Positions 38,912 through 51,371 of a stretch of DNA of 64,000 bases are shown piece by piece. The notes under the pieces are model-generated. The model saw nothing but the letters and a program-made list of their open reading frames with translations, did no database searches and was not told the DNA's origin. Source of the DNA: Seriola aureovittata (lineage: Eukaryota; Chordata; Actinopteri; Carangiformes; Carangidae); contig NC_079377.1 in assembly GCF_021018895.1 (NCBI RefSeq), forward strand, positions 23,116,501-23,180,500. The letters are read 5' to 3'. Position numbers and translations under genes: made by a program. Positions within the stretch are counted from its first letter, which is position 1; every line of letters begins with the position of its first letter.

Positions 38912-41900
38912 TCACAGTTTGCATAAGTTGGAAATTTCCAACTTTTTGTCTCTAAAAATTGCAGCGGAGAAGCTTCCCCGAACTCTGCAGCTATTAGGAG
39001 GCAGAGCGAGGGTTGGGGGGGGGGGGGGGGGGCCGAGACGGAAAGACAAACAGGGAGCGAGCCAGACAGAAAATGTGACAGAGGACAGATGGAGACAAAC
39101 AGAAAGACAGTGACAGAAGCAGAGGGGAAACACAGACAACCTTGTTTTAGCCCTCACAGTCCCAGAGCAGCCACCATCTCTGGCCATTACCGCAGGGATC
39201 TCTTCCTTCAGTCAGCATTAGCTCATCAGACAAGTGATTACTGCTGCTACCATAATCCCATTAAGTAACGAATTTATGTTACATTATTCTATTACAGAAC
39301 GAAACATTACATTTGCATTATTTAATCAAAGACAGCATTGGTTTGCATTATGTCGTTAAAGATGTCGTTGGGTTGCATTAGCCCACTGAAGATGGGTTTT
39401 GATGTCCATTAAACATGGCTTGCTGGATAGCTTGGAAATTGCTGTTCAGCAAACTCAAATTAAAACGCATTACGATTTAGGAAGGTTTCCGTGCAGCGCG
39501 TCACAGCAAAACAGACGTATTGTCCTGCTGCCGTGTTTAAATCTCATTCCTTTTATTTTTTAACGTTAGTTGAGGGAGAGTTTTTTTTTGTGGAAATTGC
39601 CTGACCCATAGTGTGAATGGATTTTTCAAAACCCGCAGGACAAACTCTCAGATGCACAGCTGTGAGGCACAAAAACAAACCTCCCAAATCCAGACAGCAT
39701 CTTGCAAGCTCAGTTTTTACCACAAGATTTCAGTCTGGAAAACATCTGCTGAGAGGCGTCTCAGCTGGACGCGATCCGTGTCTCAAAACTCAACTATGAA
39801 TATATTTTGATGATGATGTGTCTGTCCATCTCATAAACCTTGCAAACACTTATTTAAACCACAGTTATGTGATATAAAACATGACTGTGAAGTTTTTATT
39901 TAGAATTTATTTCAGTTTTGAGATAATAAGTGGAGTCATAATAAGAAAATGACTCAACAGAAAAGTGGAAAGTAAACATGTCAACACCCACTGGGTTCCT
40001 TTTCACCAGATTTGTTGCTTTTATCACTTTTACATTGTAAATAGAAAGTTTCTGGGTTTTTAACTGTTGGTGGGACGAAACAAGCCTGACGTCTGAAGAT
40101 TCCCGCCGGGAACTTGTGATTGGCAGTTTTCACAGCTATATGAACTGAAACTGCAGGAAAAACTCACAGATCAGTTAACTATGAAAATAATCATTAGTTT
40201 CAGCTGTAATTTATTTAGAAACGTGACATCATGAGGTCAGCTACGATATTTGTCCTCTGCTCTAATAACCTCAGGGCTGCAGTTCACCACGCAGTCACTG
40301 CAGAAATCTGACATGCCTCAAATTAGTCGGACACAGATCTAGAACCAGGATTTTATTAGACCCATTTCGCAAAGAGTGACATGCACTTCATTTACACTTG
40401 TCATTGTTGTCACGCAGTCTAAAGATGCCCTAAGAAAAGAGCTGTCCACCACCTGCTGCACAGCTGATACTGACATATTATTACTTTAACTCCTTGTTAT
40501 CCTTGCCCGACCACAGTGGCAGAAATCAGAAACCACCCGAACAAAACAAATAATCAAAACCATATTAAATGGCAAGAACTGACCTATTAACACATCCATG
40601 AGACACATAGCAGCATCCCATATACGTTGTGTTTCACTCCACGTCGGTCGCTACCGAAACTGAGAAAAACATCCGGCTGCTGGATGCTCGACTCTCCTCA
40701 CCAGCCTTGTTGATTTTGCGTCTCCGTGGTTCTGGAAACAGCTGCTACGGTCCGTGTTCGGCCAGTAAACCCAAACAGCGCCTACAGCCTGCTCAGGGCT
40801 TCTCAGGCAGGTGTTAATGTTTTGTTCACCGTTAACATCCAATTAGCAGAGCTGGGGGCGTTTCATTTTGACTCTGCTGCTTTATGTCTTTAGTTGTGAC
40901 TGAAGAAAAAAAATATATGATAAAAGGAGAAAAAAAAACACAAAAAAACAGCATCAAATAATCTACATTTTAAGATGTCTGGCCCAACTCAATATCTTGA
41001 AATGTATTTCTTTTGCTGAAACAAAGCTGTCGGCTGTAACTAATTTGATTTTCGATGTCTTATAACTGGCTTGATAAGTCTGAAGTGTGAAAACCTGTGA
41101 AGTGAAGCTCCTCTGCAGCTTTTTCTTCCCCATGCTCGCTGAGCAGCTCCTGTAAATGACTTTCTTACTGAGATCTCTTTTTCTCTGTCTCCCTCAGGGT
41201 TATGTTCTTTCTCCAAGCTTGTACTTTCTTAACACTAATGACTAACCGCAGCCAGTATGTAGATAGACGTTTTTATCAAGTTTGGGGGTCAAGTTAGGTC
41301 ATTTTTAATCTTTTCCAGAAGAGAGAAAATGGATACTGCCTTTATGTTGAGGACTTTGTGCCCCCGTGGTGTGGCACATTCACCACGGTGTTGCTTTGAA
41401 AACTAAGGACAAGGTCACCACCTCCTCCTGAAGCCCGCTTTCATAAAATGCAAGAAAATTGGAATTGGTAGACAAATGTCTTGTCGGTTGCAAACTGAGA
41501 AAAACACATGTAATCTGTAGGAAGGCTCTTCAAGCGAGCGCACGCTTTAAATGTTGCTTCGTGAGAGTTTTGTCGTATCTTGAATTGCAGCTTGGCTCAA
41601 CAGCATTTAGCAAGAGAAAGCAGATCAGACGGCTCGGGGAAAAGAAGCCAGGAAAGTTACTGGTGTTCAGCAGGAAAACCTGACTCAACCTTTGAGAAGC
41701 ATATGGCGAGGAAAACTGACGGCGCTCCTGACTGCCCCTCGGAGAGCGATGCGAATCCTCTGGGTCGCATCTCAGAGTTACAACGTTCAGTCTGAAAAAC
41801 TTTTAGCTTTACCAGAAACTTCCTGTCAGCTCAACTCGGTGCCCCCCCCCCCCCCCACACACACACACACACATCACCTGTGGTCTGGTGAGTTGGTCTA

Positions 41901-41939
41901 ACACACACTGGAGTCATTACACACTCCAGCACTTAAAAC

Positions 41940-42775
41940 TTTAGACAAGAAGCCACTCCGTCTTCTTCGTTGCCAAGAAGCATAATCTGCTTAGCCGGGA
42001 AAACCTCATCAAATACAAAAATGTCTGCCTAGTTCATAAGATTATGCACGGTTTAGCTCCTCCTCCTCTGTCTGGCTTCATCATCTTCAAATCTACTGCA
42101 AACAGAGCCACTAGAGGTGCAGCTGGGGGGGGGGGGGGTGGGGGGGGGGTGGGGGGGGAGCTGCACAATCCCACGCAGAAAAACTGCATCGCGCCAGGCT
42201 CCGTCTTTTCCTTCAGAGCATCACATCAGTGGAATTCAGCAGCACAGTCAATTAGAGAGTCGCTATTCCCTTATTCATTTAAATATAACTTTAAAAAAAG
42301 AAGAAGAAAGGCTTACTGAGAAGCAGCAACGTCAACACTGACGCTGTTTTTATCCAACTTTAATATGACTATAATCCTGTCATTTAACTCTGCTGTATAG
42401 GTTTTTATCACAGCGTTTTTAACTGTTGAACATATTGTATTATTCTCATTATTTTTGGGACTTCCAGTGAAAACAAACCTCTCGTCCAACTAAAACTGGG
42501 ATTACTTTATCCTCACCGCAGTTTAAATGTTTAATATACAGACAAAGCTTTTTATCAGCACAAGAACGTCATATTTTCCACCAATAACCAAGTTTTTATA
42601 GCACTATATGGAGCAATATTTATTCATTTTGTGTCTCTTTACTCTATATGCTGTTGTATATTTTATATGTGTTTTACTGTGTTGTGCTATCGTGTGTTAT
42701 TTGATCATAAATCCTGTCTAGAAGTGAATCGAAAATAATCCTTCTGGGACAATAAAGGTTTAAATTAAATGGTAA
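41940..42775 (+). mobile_element. LINE (non-LTR retrotransposon) 3' end, 5'-truncated
   Basis: The plus-strand frame reads LLSRENLIKYKNVCLVHKIM, HGLAPPPLSGFI and, after a G-rich insertion, FRASHQWNSAAQSIR and FPYSFKYNFKK. This is the C-terminal tail of reverse transcriptase polyproteins in several fish LINE clades, where K-x-LNGLAP, RA-x-x-x-WNSLP-like and FK-x-x-LK blocks occur in this order. A 3' untranslated part follows and ends near TGGGACAATAAAGGTTTAAA at about 42,750-42,770. The reverse transcriptase core and endonuclease are absent. Clade is uncertain. Confidence 0.72.
42125..42161. repeat. poly-G tract inside the LINE remnant
   Basis: G-runs separated by single T residues interrupt the LINE coding frame between the conserved blocks. 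It can form a G-quadruplex and is a likely error spot for sequencing. Confidence 0.85.
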
Positions 42776-42980
42776 ATGAAGTGAAATGAAATGAGTGTGT
42801 GTTTGTGTGTGCAAACGTGCGCGTGTATACGTATATGTGTGTCTGCGCTCAGTGGCCAACGTCTTCATACAATCAGATTAAGTGCATTTTTCTAATTGAA
42901 AGGAAAAGAAAACAAGTGGTCGACCTTCAACAGAACCTTCTTACATTTTAGCAAATAAACCATTCAGTGCAGAGAGAAAC

Positions 42981-43096
42981 TATTATATTATATTATATAT
43001 ATTATATTATATTATATTATATTATATTATATTATATTATGTTATATTATATTATATTATATTATATTATATTATATTATGTTATGTTATGTTATT
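42981..43096. repeat. (ATTAT)n pentanucleotide satellite
   Basis: More than 20 ATTAT units, near-perfect, with a few ATGTT variants at the right end. Confidence 0.97.
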
Positions 43097-45829
43097 AGTG
43101 GCCTGTTCTGGTCTTCTAGAGGGAAATAAGAGTTTATTAATTTGTTGTGAAGACATCCAGACATAGACACAGAAACAAACCACTTTAGAAACTCTCACTG
43201 ACTCCAACCTGTAACCTGCAGCAGCTGTTTGGCTGCAGCGGAAGAAAAAAATATATTCTGTTTGAAGACAGAGAAAAAGTTTCTTTTCCTTAATTTTCTC
43301 TGTGTGGGTTGAGCTGATGAGTACTTCGCAATGGTCTGTTAGTCGAGCAAATGTCTCTTGTTCATTTACCAGAAATTGAAGGAAGGTCAAGAGCAGAATG
43401 ACCCTCCTCCTCTGAGCTGGACGTACAGACTCGCATGGATATATGTGTGATGTAAGCAGAGAGAGGCAAAGAATCTACAAGCAAAGAAAGTTAGATGACA
43501 ATTAATGCATAAGAAAATGTTTAATTCAGTGTTAATGCATTTTAAAATATGGTTGGAAAATGGGATTTGCATTGCATTAAGTGTGAAATGAATCAAATGT
43601 AATCACACAAAGAAAAAATTGAAATAAATTCACATTCAAGATGTGAACTGCTAAATGTGAGGGACCAAAAGAGACAGTGTGCAAGGATTATTAATTTAAA
43701 GAAACTATTTGTACTTTAACAACAACTACAACAACAACAAAATACTAATTTGGAGAAACAGTGCATCAGATTTTTTTCCCCTCTGACACCACTAATACTG
43801 ATATTTCAGAATAACACAAACAATACAATAACATCACAAACAGAGCTTTCTTGTGTTTGTATCCACAGTTACCTTAATGACCAAACAGCCAAAAAGAATT
43901 TCAGATTCATTATTTCATGAATATGGTTCATTAGAGATACAACATGCATTATTTCTCCATGAATAACAACCAAAAATATGTTAAGATTCCAGTGATAGTT
44001 GAATATTATAATTACCGCTGACAACACAGGCCTTTGCTCTTTATTACAACAAGCCGTGAATAATAAAGAGCAAATTTAGATATGCGTGTAAACACTCAGC
44101 AAAAGAAAATGAATGTTTGCAGATTTACGACCTTATTTTTTATCTATTAGTCTATTGTGGTAATAAGGTTCTGTTTATCGCTGTAGGTAAGTCAGCTTAT
44201 TTACTTCCACCATCCTCTGATGTCAGCTGATGGCGGAGGAGCTACATGAGATAATTTGCCTGCTTTTCAGGTCTTTGCCTCTGGGGAGCGCGCTCCTGCT
44301 CACTCAGCTGGTGGAGCTGCTGCGTTTCAGTTAGCCAAAACAACTTCCCAGTTTGTATGCGCAGGGGACCCCTTGGATTACTTCACTTTTTTTTTTTAAC
44401 ATGTTGTCAGAGTCAAAGGCGTTGGTTTAGAGCGGTGCACTGAGGGACTGCAACAAAGAGAGGCGGAGGCTCAGGCTGCTGCTGCTTTGGCCCAGCAGCT
44501 GCAGCTCTAGCTGGGAATATAAAGGCTGAGCAGCCCGGAGCTGACTGGATGTGTCTGTGCTCCAGCTGCCCACTGCGCTGCGCTGAGCTTTTCTCTGGAC
44601 TCCATCTTTTCTTTTTCTTTTTTTTTTTTTTTTTTTTTGTTTGTTTGTTGTTGGATTCTGTTGCTGACACCAGCACTTAAGAAGTGTGTGAGTGTGACAG
44701 CAGGGGGCTTGAAAGGTTCCTCAGAGGCAGACGGGAAGATGTGAACTGTTTCTGTGAGCTGAAAATGTAGTTCTTGAGATGTTGTTGAAACAATGAATCT
44801 CAGTATTTTCAATCTTAGATGTCTTTCGTAAGAATATATCATTTCCCATGATTCTAACTGCTGCGATGTGGCTAGTTTAGCCTAGCATAGTCATAACGTA
44901 TTAAAGCTAAATGTGAGTCAGTTCATTCCCATTCGGATTAAAAAAGGAGCCATTGTTTAATTATTGTGTGTTGTTGTAAATGCAGTTATTATTGTGTTTG
45001 TATATTTGATGAGCAGCTGGAACAGTGTGCTCTCTGCAGCTAGAAGTGAAAGATTTAGGATACAGCCAAGGAAATATTTTACAGACCCCCAATACTGGCA
45101 GCCAAACAGGAAGAACATTCACGTCAGCCTCATTGTTAAAAACAACTAGTGGATTTAGGGAATTTCCGATGGCTACCAGATCTCCCTGTTGAACAAATCT
45201 CTGCCAAAATGATGCAAAAACACCAACAAAACCCCCAAATACTAATGCTCATACGACTGATTTAATAAATTAGAACCAGGAACCATCTTGAAAACAACTG
45301 TCATTGTACTAACATAGCATGAATGCAGCATCTGGTTCTCTAATATAAAACATACTGGTACTCGAATGCACCGTGGGGCAGGATCTCAGGTTTATAGGGA
45401 TGCTAAAGTGGCTATCAACTACAGGCTCCGTGCTACCAGCTCAGACATGACATCCATATAATTAACACAATGACATGATAACAAACTTGCTCAAGCTGGT
45501 GGGTGAAAATGATACCGGTCTTACAGTTTTCATGGCATCTGGAAAGGTGTTTTGATCGAGCATAATTTGTCCCACAGCGAGCTGAAGTCCAGAATCAAAG
45601 GTGCAGAGACAGAGCACAGTAATACATGCAACAAGGCATGATAGAGGTCGAGAAGAGATCTGTGTTTTCCTCCTCTCGGTGAGGAGCGCTGGCTCGTGAC
45701 TTTAAAGCACATTTAGAGGACCAGAACGTCCTCAGACCCACACTGGACGTGGAGCCTCAAACACAAGGGAAGCTGCTGTGTGTGAATGTGGGCTGGAGCC
45801 TAAAGACGCCAGAGATCAAACATATGGCA

Positions 45830-46310
45830 GAGCCTCTGGCTTAATATTCCTAATGCAGAATTTTATGCATATTTTACAAGTTGTGTTGTATAAAGAGGGC
45901 GAGGATGAGTAACATTTGGAACGGGGCTGTGCTGCAAACAAATTAAAACTGATGGTCCTTACTCTCTTTGACAATAGCACATCCAGAGAACAGCTTATAT
46001 AATGCAGATGATGAATTTTAAGTTTAAAAAGTCGGACTCTTTGCCAACAGGCTGGCACATCCCAAGACTGAGGATAAACAGCCAGCGATGCTTTTGCTAA
46101 AGGTGGTTTTGCTAAATCAATTTTTTCTCCTCGATGAGTCAAGAGTTTTCAGGCAGTTTTTTCTTGCGTGTGCCGTCCTCCGGTTCAGGCCGGCGTTTTG
46201 TCCCTTCAGCGCCTGGTTAATTAGAACACGTTGACCTAATTATCTTAATGGGATATTATGTCATTTTGAACTTTGATTAACCTCTGACAGGAACCAGGTA
46301 ATTGCTACGA
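45830..46310. promoter_or_regulatory. candidate conserved non-coding element (AT-rich, homeodomain-type sites)
   Basis: This stretch has no simple repeat or transposon signature. It contains ATGCAGAATTTTATGCATAT, GGTTAATTAGAACACG, GACCTAATTATCTTAATGGG and CTTTGATTAACCTC, that is, several TAATTA/ATTA cores and octamer-like ATGCAT. Such composition is typical of vertebrate developmental enhancers, but conservation cannot be tested here. The antisense open frame of 108 codons is not supported as a gene. Confidence 0.3.
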
Positions 46311-46844
46311 CACCAGCAGGTCACAGTGTGTAGCAGCCATCACTCGACAGTTAGCATTAACTCGATGATTTGCAGGTCAAAAGAGGTTAAAACTGAGTTG
46401 GATTTGGATGAGAAGTGAATGTGAAACAGGTCCCAAGTAATAATTAAGATATGATCAGTTAAATACAGTCGAAATAACAATTTGGCAAAATCTAAACATG
46501 TAACAAACTTTCACTCTTCAATCAAAGTTAGCCCCGTTTTACCCAAGATGACTGCACCCCCCATACAAAGTGAAACAATACGAGATACAGCCCTAACTGT
46601 GATGACATATTTGTATGCAGCAGCCAGTTTAACTGTGCTTCTTTTCCAGGTCAGGTCATCTTCACTACCCGTTCTTTGTTCTGACAAACACATTTATACT
46701 TAATGGGCAATTTAGAGTTTCCGTTTCACCTGACCTGAACTCCGGGCGCCCTGGTTGTTGAGAAGAACATGTAAACTAAAAAAACAAAAAAACTAGGCTT
46801 CATGTTTGAACCCAATACCTTGAGGTGACAGTGTTCACTAATAA

Positions 46845-47189
46845 ATGTCAGGATCAGACTACACAAGAGACCTTGGGTTTGTCAGCGAGTCAGATCGGGT
46901 GATCAGAGCCATAAATTCCTGCCGTGGCCCGGCTGAGAGACTACGTGTCGGAACTGACCGATCTCAGCTCGCGTTCTCTCACAATACGAACGCAGTCGGT
47001 GGGAAAAACTTCACCGTTGTCAAACTCGGTGAGAGAAGGCAACGAAATCATCAAATTTCCTTTCATTTTGAAACACGACACTGGACGAATCGAGCGATTG
47101 TCACGCCCAACACTAACGCTCGTTAGACGACCTGCGTCTGCTGCTTCGGGACATTATCAGACTGATATTGTGAAGTCTGATCCCGGCAT
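46845..47189. mobile_element. MITE-like element with TIRs ATGTCAGGATCAGACTACACAA
   Basis: The left end is ATGTCAGGATCAGACTAC and the right end, on the other strand, is ATGCCGGGATCAGACTTC; about 18 of 22 terminal bases agree when the pair is extended. The 345-bp interior lacks a transposase. The two overlapping 93-codon plus-strand frames inside are not gene-like. A clear target duplication is not visible. Confidence 0.6.
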
Positions 47190-47233
47190 AAGCTGCTTTC
47201 TTTGACCCGACCCCCTAAATGAACAGGGAATCC

Positions 47234-47267
47234 AGAATATATATGTATATATATACATATATATTCT
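47234..47267. repeat. 34-bp perfect AT-rich palindrome
   Basis: The left arm AGAATATATATGTATAT is followed directly by its exact reverse complement with no spacer. It lies 45 bases beyond the right end of the TIR element. It could extrude as a cruciform. Confidence 0.9.
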
Positions 47268-47544
47268 CAGTCTTTACCATCAGATTGTAACAAACAGTGC
47301 TGCCTATTTTTCAGGGCTTTAATTTGTTGAATTTGCCAGTGAGATTTCTGGATGAGATCTCCATGAAACATCCTTTCTCCTCGGCTGGTCAGCTGTGCAG
47401 CAGCCAGAGATTTCACAATTTTTTAGCAGCCAATTTGATTTTTTTTTTGTCTGCCAAATAATTTTTTGGATTACAAAAGTCTGATCAAACACAGGTGGGC
47501 TACCTTCCAGAGCGGCTAGTAAACCTGACAGACTGCAAAATCAG

Positions 47545-47576
<32 letters not shown>

Positions 47577-47589
47577 TGTACACAGCCTG

Positions 47590-47624
<35 letters not shown>
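47545..47624. repeat. paired (AC)n microsatellites
   Basis: Two AC runs (about 47,545-47,573 and 47,597-47,624) are separated by a short non-repeat piece. Confidence 0.93.
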
Positions 47625-47628
<4 letters not shown>

Positions 47629-48112
47629 CTCTCTCCGTTTCTTGATGGCGAATATTTCATGGCTCATTTGTCTGAGTGTCTGAACAACAGAAAGCGAGAG
47701 AGACGGAGAGATAAAAACTAATGATAGAGACAAGAAGAGAGAGGATGAATAATAGAAAGAAAAGATGAGAGGGAGCGCGAATAATAAAAACGAGAAGATG
47801 AGACAGTAGAGGGAGAATGGGTGTTGAAGTAATGATGCAGGAATAACATCCTCCTTATTGTCTCCGCGTCCGTATGTGTCTCCAATCTTTGTCTCGTTCT
47901 CCTTCTGTCTCCTCTCTTCGCCTCCCCATATCTCTGTCTTTCTTTGTCTATCTCGCATCTTTCAAGTCATTTCATCATCAGCTACGCTGAGACAAGGCCG
48001 AGTCAAAAATCACTCAGAGACTATGTATTTTTTTCTTCACTTGAACCGAGACCGCAAAGCACCTCTTTGTGGTTCACAACCATGGATGGATTACTGAGCA
48101 GGCCCGCCACCG

Positions 48113-48935
48113 ATGTCACCGAAATGAGAAATGAAAAGAGACACAAAACAACCGCAAAGTGACGCAAAGCAAATACAAAGTGATGTAAAACAACCACAAA
48201 GAGATGCAAAACGGCCACAAAGAGATGCAAAACGGCCACAAAGAGATGCAAATCGATAACAAAGGGATGAAAAAAGCTTGCAGCAGTCACAAAGATATGG
48301 AAAAGCAACTATGACAGCCAAGAGCTAAGAGATGCAAAACAACTACAAAGAGACAAAATGAATACAGAAAGATGCAAAACAACTACAAAAAGAGATGCAA
48401 AATGGACACAAAAAGAAACAAAATGGACTCAGAAATGAAGGGCTCCAAAGAAATCCAAAATGGAAATAAACAAAGAGACACAAAACAAATATAAAAGGAT
48501 GCAAAATGACTACAAAGGGATGCAACATGGACACAAAGATATGCAGAGGGACTGCAAAGAAATATGAAATGGAAATAAAGAGACACAAAATGAATACAGA
48601 AAGATGCAAAACAACTACAAAGGGATGCAAAATGGACACAAAAACGAGCAAAATGGCCACAAAGAAATGTAAAATAGAGATGACAGATGCAAAAACAACT
48701 ACAAAAGACATGCAAAATGGACACAAAGATATGCAGAGGGACTGGAAAGAAATATGAAATGGAAAAAAAGAAAGTAAAAAAGTAATCCAAAATGTAAATG
48801 ACCAACTACAACGAGACACAAAACAAATACAAAACGACTACAAAGGGGATGTGAACATGGCCACAAAGAAAAAAACTACAAAGGGATGCCAAATGGCCAC
48901 AAAGAAATGCAAAATGACTACAAAAGGGAAACAGA
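48113..48935. repeat. degenerate 21-bp-period minisatellite
   Basis: About 800 bases built from variants of GATGCAAAACAACTACAAAG plus one base, alternating with versions containing ATGGACACAAA or CGGCCACAAA. The period of 21 keeps frames open, which explains the 83-codon plus-strand frame (seven-residue repeats such as KGCKMDT) and the 158- and 140-codon minus-strand frames. At 48,198-48,245 adjacent units are identical (AAACGGCCACAAAGAGATGC); elsewhere units diverge. It is repeat sequence and not coding. Confidence 0.85.
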
Positions 48936-49578
48936 AATAGAGATGCTTTTACATGTATGTATGTGTCCGGAGGCCGATTGATCACGTCTGATCTTTTCAA
49001 CTGTCCAAAGAACCAGATCTGATTCTTTTCAACATGGCTCCCTTTTTTATTTAACACCTGCCGTTGACATGCAGCTCATTTCCAGGTCGATCCCAGACGG
49101 GCATTATGCCCCATTCCAGTCACACCTACTATTTAAAAATGACTCTCAAATATATCGCAGCAAAACGCACATAGGTGTCCGCCCGCCAGGCACCTTTCTC
49201 TCACAGCTAATTTAAAATGACTGGACTGGTTGCGTTTCAACCGTCGACCTGCCTCCTCCAGGGAGGTACTTAGGCTGCGCGATACATTTTCTTTAACTTT
49301 AAAACTAGTCTTAATTAACACCCCACAGGCTGCATCTGCTTCTCGTTATCAGAACGTTACCAAATGTGTGCATTTAATAATTCTGTTGGTTTGAATTATT
49401 TAATCGCGAAAAAATCAAATACAAAAGAGGAAGAAAAATCCGGCGTTACAGCGAGGCTCAGTGGAAGAGGAAATGAGCTGCGTGTCTGAAGAGCAAGTTC
49501 CTTTGATAGGAATGTGACATTCCCGAATCATGACTCCTTTCTTCTCCGTCTCTCCCTCTTACCCTCCCCTTTGCTCCT

Positions 49579-49604
49579 CCTCCTCCTCCTCCTCCTCCTC
49601 CCCC
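49579..49604. repeat. (CTC)n trinucleotide run
   Basis: Eight or so CTC units in a pyrimidine-rich stretch. Confidence 0.9.
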
Positions 49605-50084
49605 TCTCCTGCTCTCTCATTATGTGCTGCTTTAATTAGCCCGTCTGATATGGCAACTGGACTTCAGAGAGACGGCAAGAGAGGAAGATAGAGAGATACA
49701 GACAGGGGTGGAGGAGGAAAAAATAGAGAGATAAAGGAAGAAGTAAAGAGGGTTTTTGATGTCTTCAGTGTACTTTGTGGGTTAATTACACAGGCGTACC
49801 CTCCCACTTCACTTTCATTTTCTTCTTTTGTGAAAGAAAAAAGAGACGTGGATCGAGGGGTGTCGGAAACAACCATAATTTAATTTTAAAAAAGCTTTTA
49901 CATTTGTACCAGTCTGCTTACTTTGCCAACTTTTGACTTATAATAATTACATTACTCGGGCTGGGGAATTCGATGTTGAGCTTGATATTATGAAGCATCC
50001 ATTGTTGTTTCACAAGTTTTTTTCTCTCACTAACGAGAATAAAAGTCTTAACGAAACACTGACAATGTTTCACTTCTATACTAA

Positions 50085-50165
50085 TAATACTAATCGATTT
50101 ATCGAGAAAAGAATCATCAGATTAGTTGATAATGACAATCTGATAAAAATAGTTCAACTTTACAA
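50085..50165. repeat. degenerate copy of the ATTA-rich dispersed repeat
   Basis: AATCGATTTATCGAGAAAAG, ATCAGATTAGTTGATAATGA and ATAAAAATAGTTCAACTTTA resemble the ATTAAT-type repeat seen in several places in this window. Confidence 0.45.
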
Positions 50166-51345
50166 ATAGTGTGTATCTGCTGCTGGTGACTTTGGTCTGA
50201 AAATATTCAGAAACCATATGGGTTGAACTCCATTGTGTATGTGTTGTTGTGCCTCAGCGTGCTCCCACGCAGGCCGGATACCGACCAGATTGCCAAGTCG
50301 TGTTTAATGCCAGCTGCTTTTAAACGGTGAATTTTGTTCTCCGTGTGAACTCGGATTATACGGCGAAGCGTGCTCGCTCATCCGCCCAGTCAGATGAAGC
50401 TCCATTAATGAAAACAAAAGCAGTCGCTTGGTCACTTTCTTGCTCTGCTCCTTGCATATGTTTGTGTGCAAAAGTTTAACTCCTTTTTCTTTTTTTTTTT
50501 ACTCTGCAGTCACTGACTCTTGTGTGAAGAACTGAACATTGCACAAATTAACCTCTGCATATTTGCATTTAAGATCTCATCTCTCTGCTACGACCTAATT
50601 TGTCTGCAGGACTATGATCCTCATCCCTCTGTGCAGGCGCCTCTGTAACAGTCAGTAGAGCAGTTAAAAGGACATGATCCCTCACTGCCAATAATACTCC
50701 ACAATAAGCAGCAAAGATTAGAGAAAAGTTCAAAACTAAACATGATTAATGTATAAAAACTATGGTTTCTTTTTTCATTGTCACTGTTATTTGTTATCCT
50801 GCAAGCCTTGATATTTATGAAGCTGATTCTGCAACAGATTCAAAGCATATTACTAGCAATTTTAATCATGTCTGCGTTTCATTTGTGCTGTTTAGTGAGA
50901 GAACACCTGCCGAAATGCATCCATTAGTACAATTATTTGGTTTTGTTTGGTTGCAATAGAGTTAAAATGTCAGATGAAATGAGTGGAATATGATTATTCG
51001 CTGTTCTGAGAGTCTTCGGAGGCGTATTCAGTGTTGCACTTCCATAATGTCGGCGCTCATCTAAAAAAACAAAAAAAAAGGTCAAAATTGAGAAGTGGCA
51101 GAGGCTGAGATGTCCCGACGTTTCCTGGGTCAAGCTGCTGGAGTCAACAGGATTTTTGTTCAACCCACGTCTCTCATCCTCCACTCCCCTGTTCAATTAG
51201 AAATTTGTAGTTTTTATATCCAAGCTGAGACTTTCTCAGACGGACCGGAGCTGCAGAGGATCTTCTACAACAGTTCAGGTTGCATCACCTGAACTGTGTT
51301 AAAGTGGTCTTTGCTCCCTTGATACAGCTTGTTCCAGCATCCCGT

Positions 51346-51371
51346 CCCCCCCCCCCCCCCCCCCCCCCCCA
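51346..51371. repeat. poly-C tract
   Basis: A run of about 25 C residues; the length is probably unreliable in the assembly. Confidence 0.9.

Noticed and set aside
48343..48819. 158- and 140-codon frames, membrane-protein-like by composition
   Set aside because: They are translations of a 21-bp-period minisatellite on its minus strand; the hydrophobic look comes from TTT and GTT codons in the repeat.
48113..48935. CRISPR-like repeat array
   Set aside because: The units are contiguous and degenerate with no unique spacers, and the genome is vertebrate.
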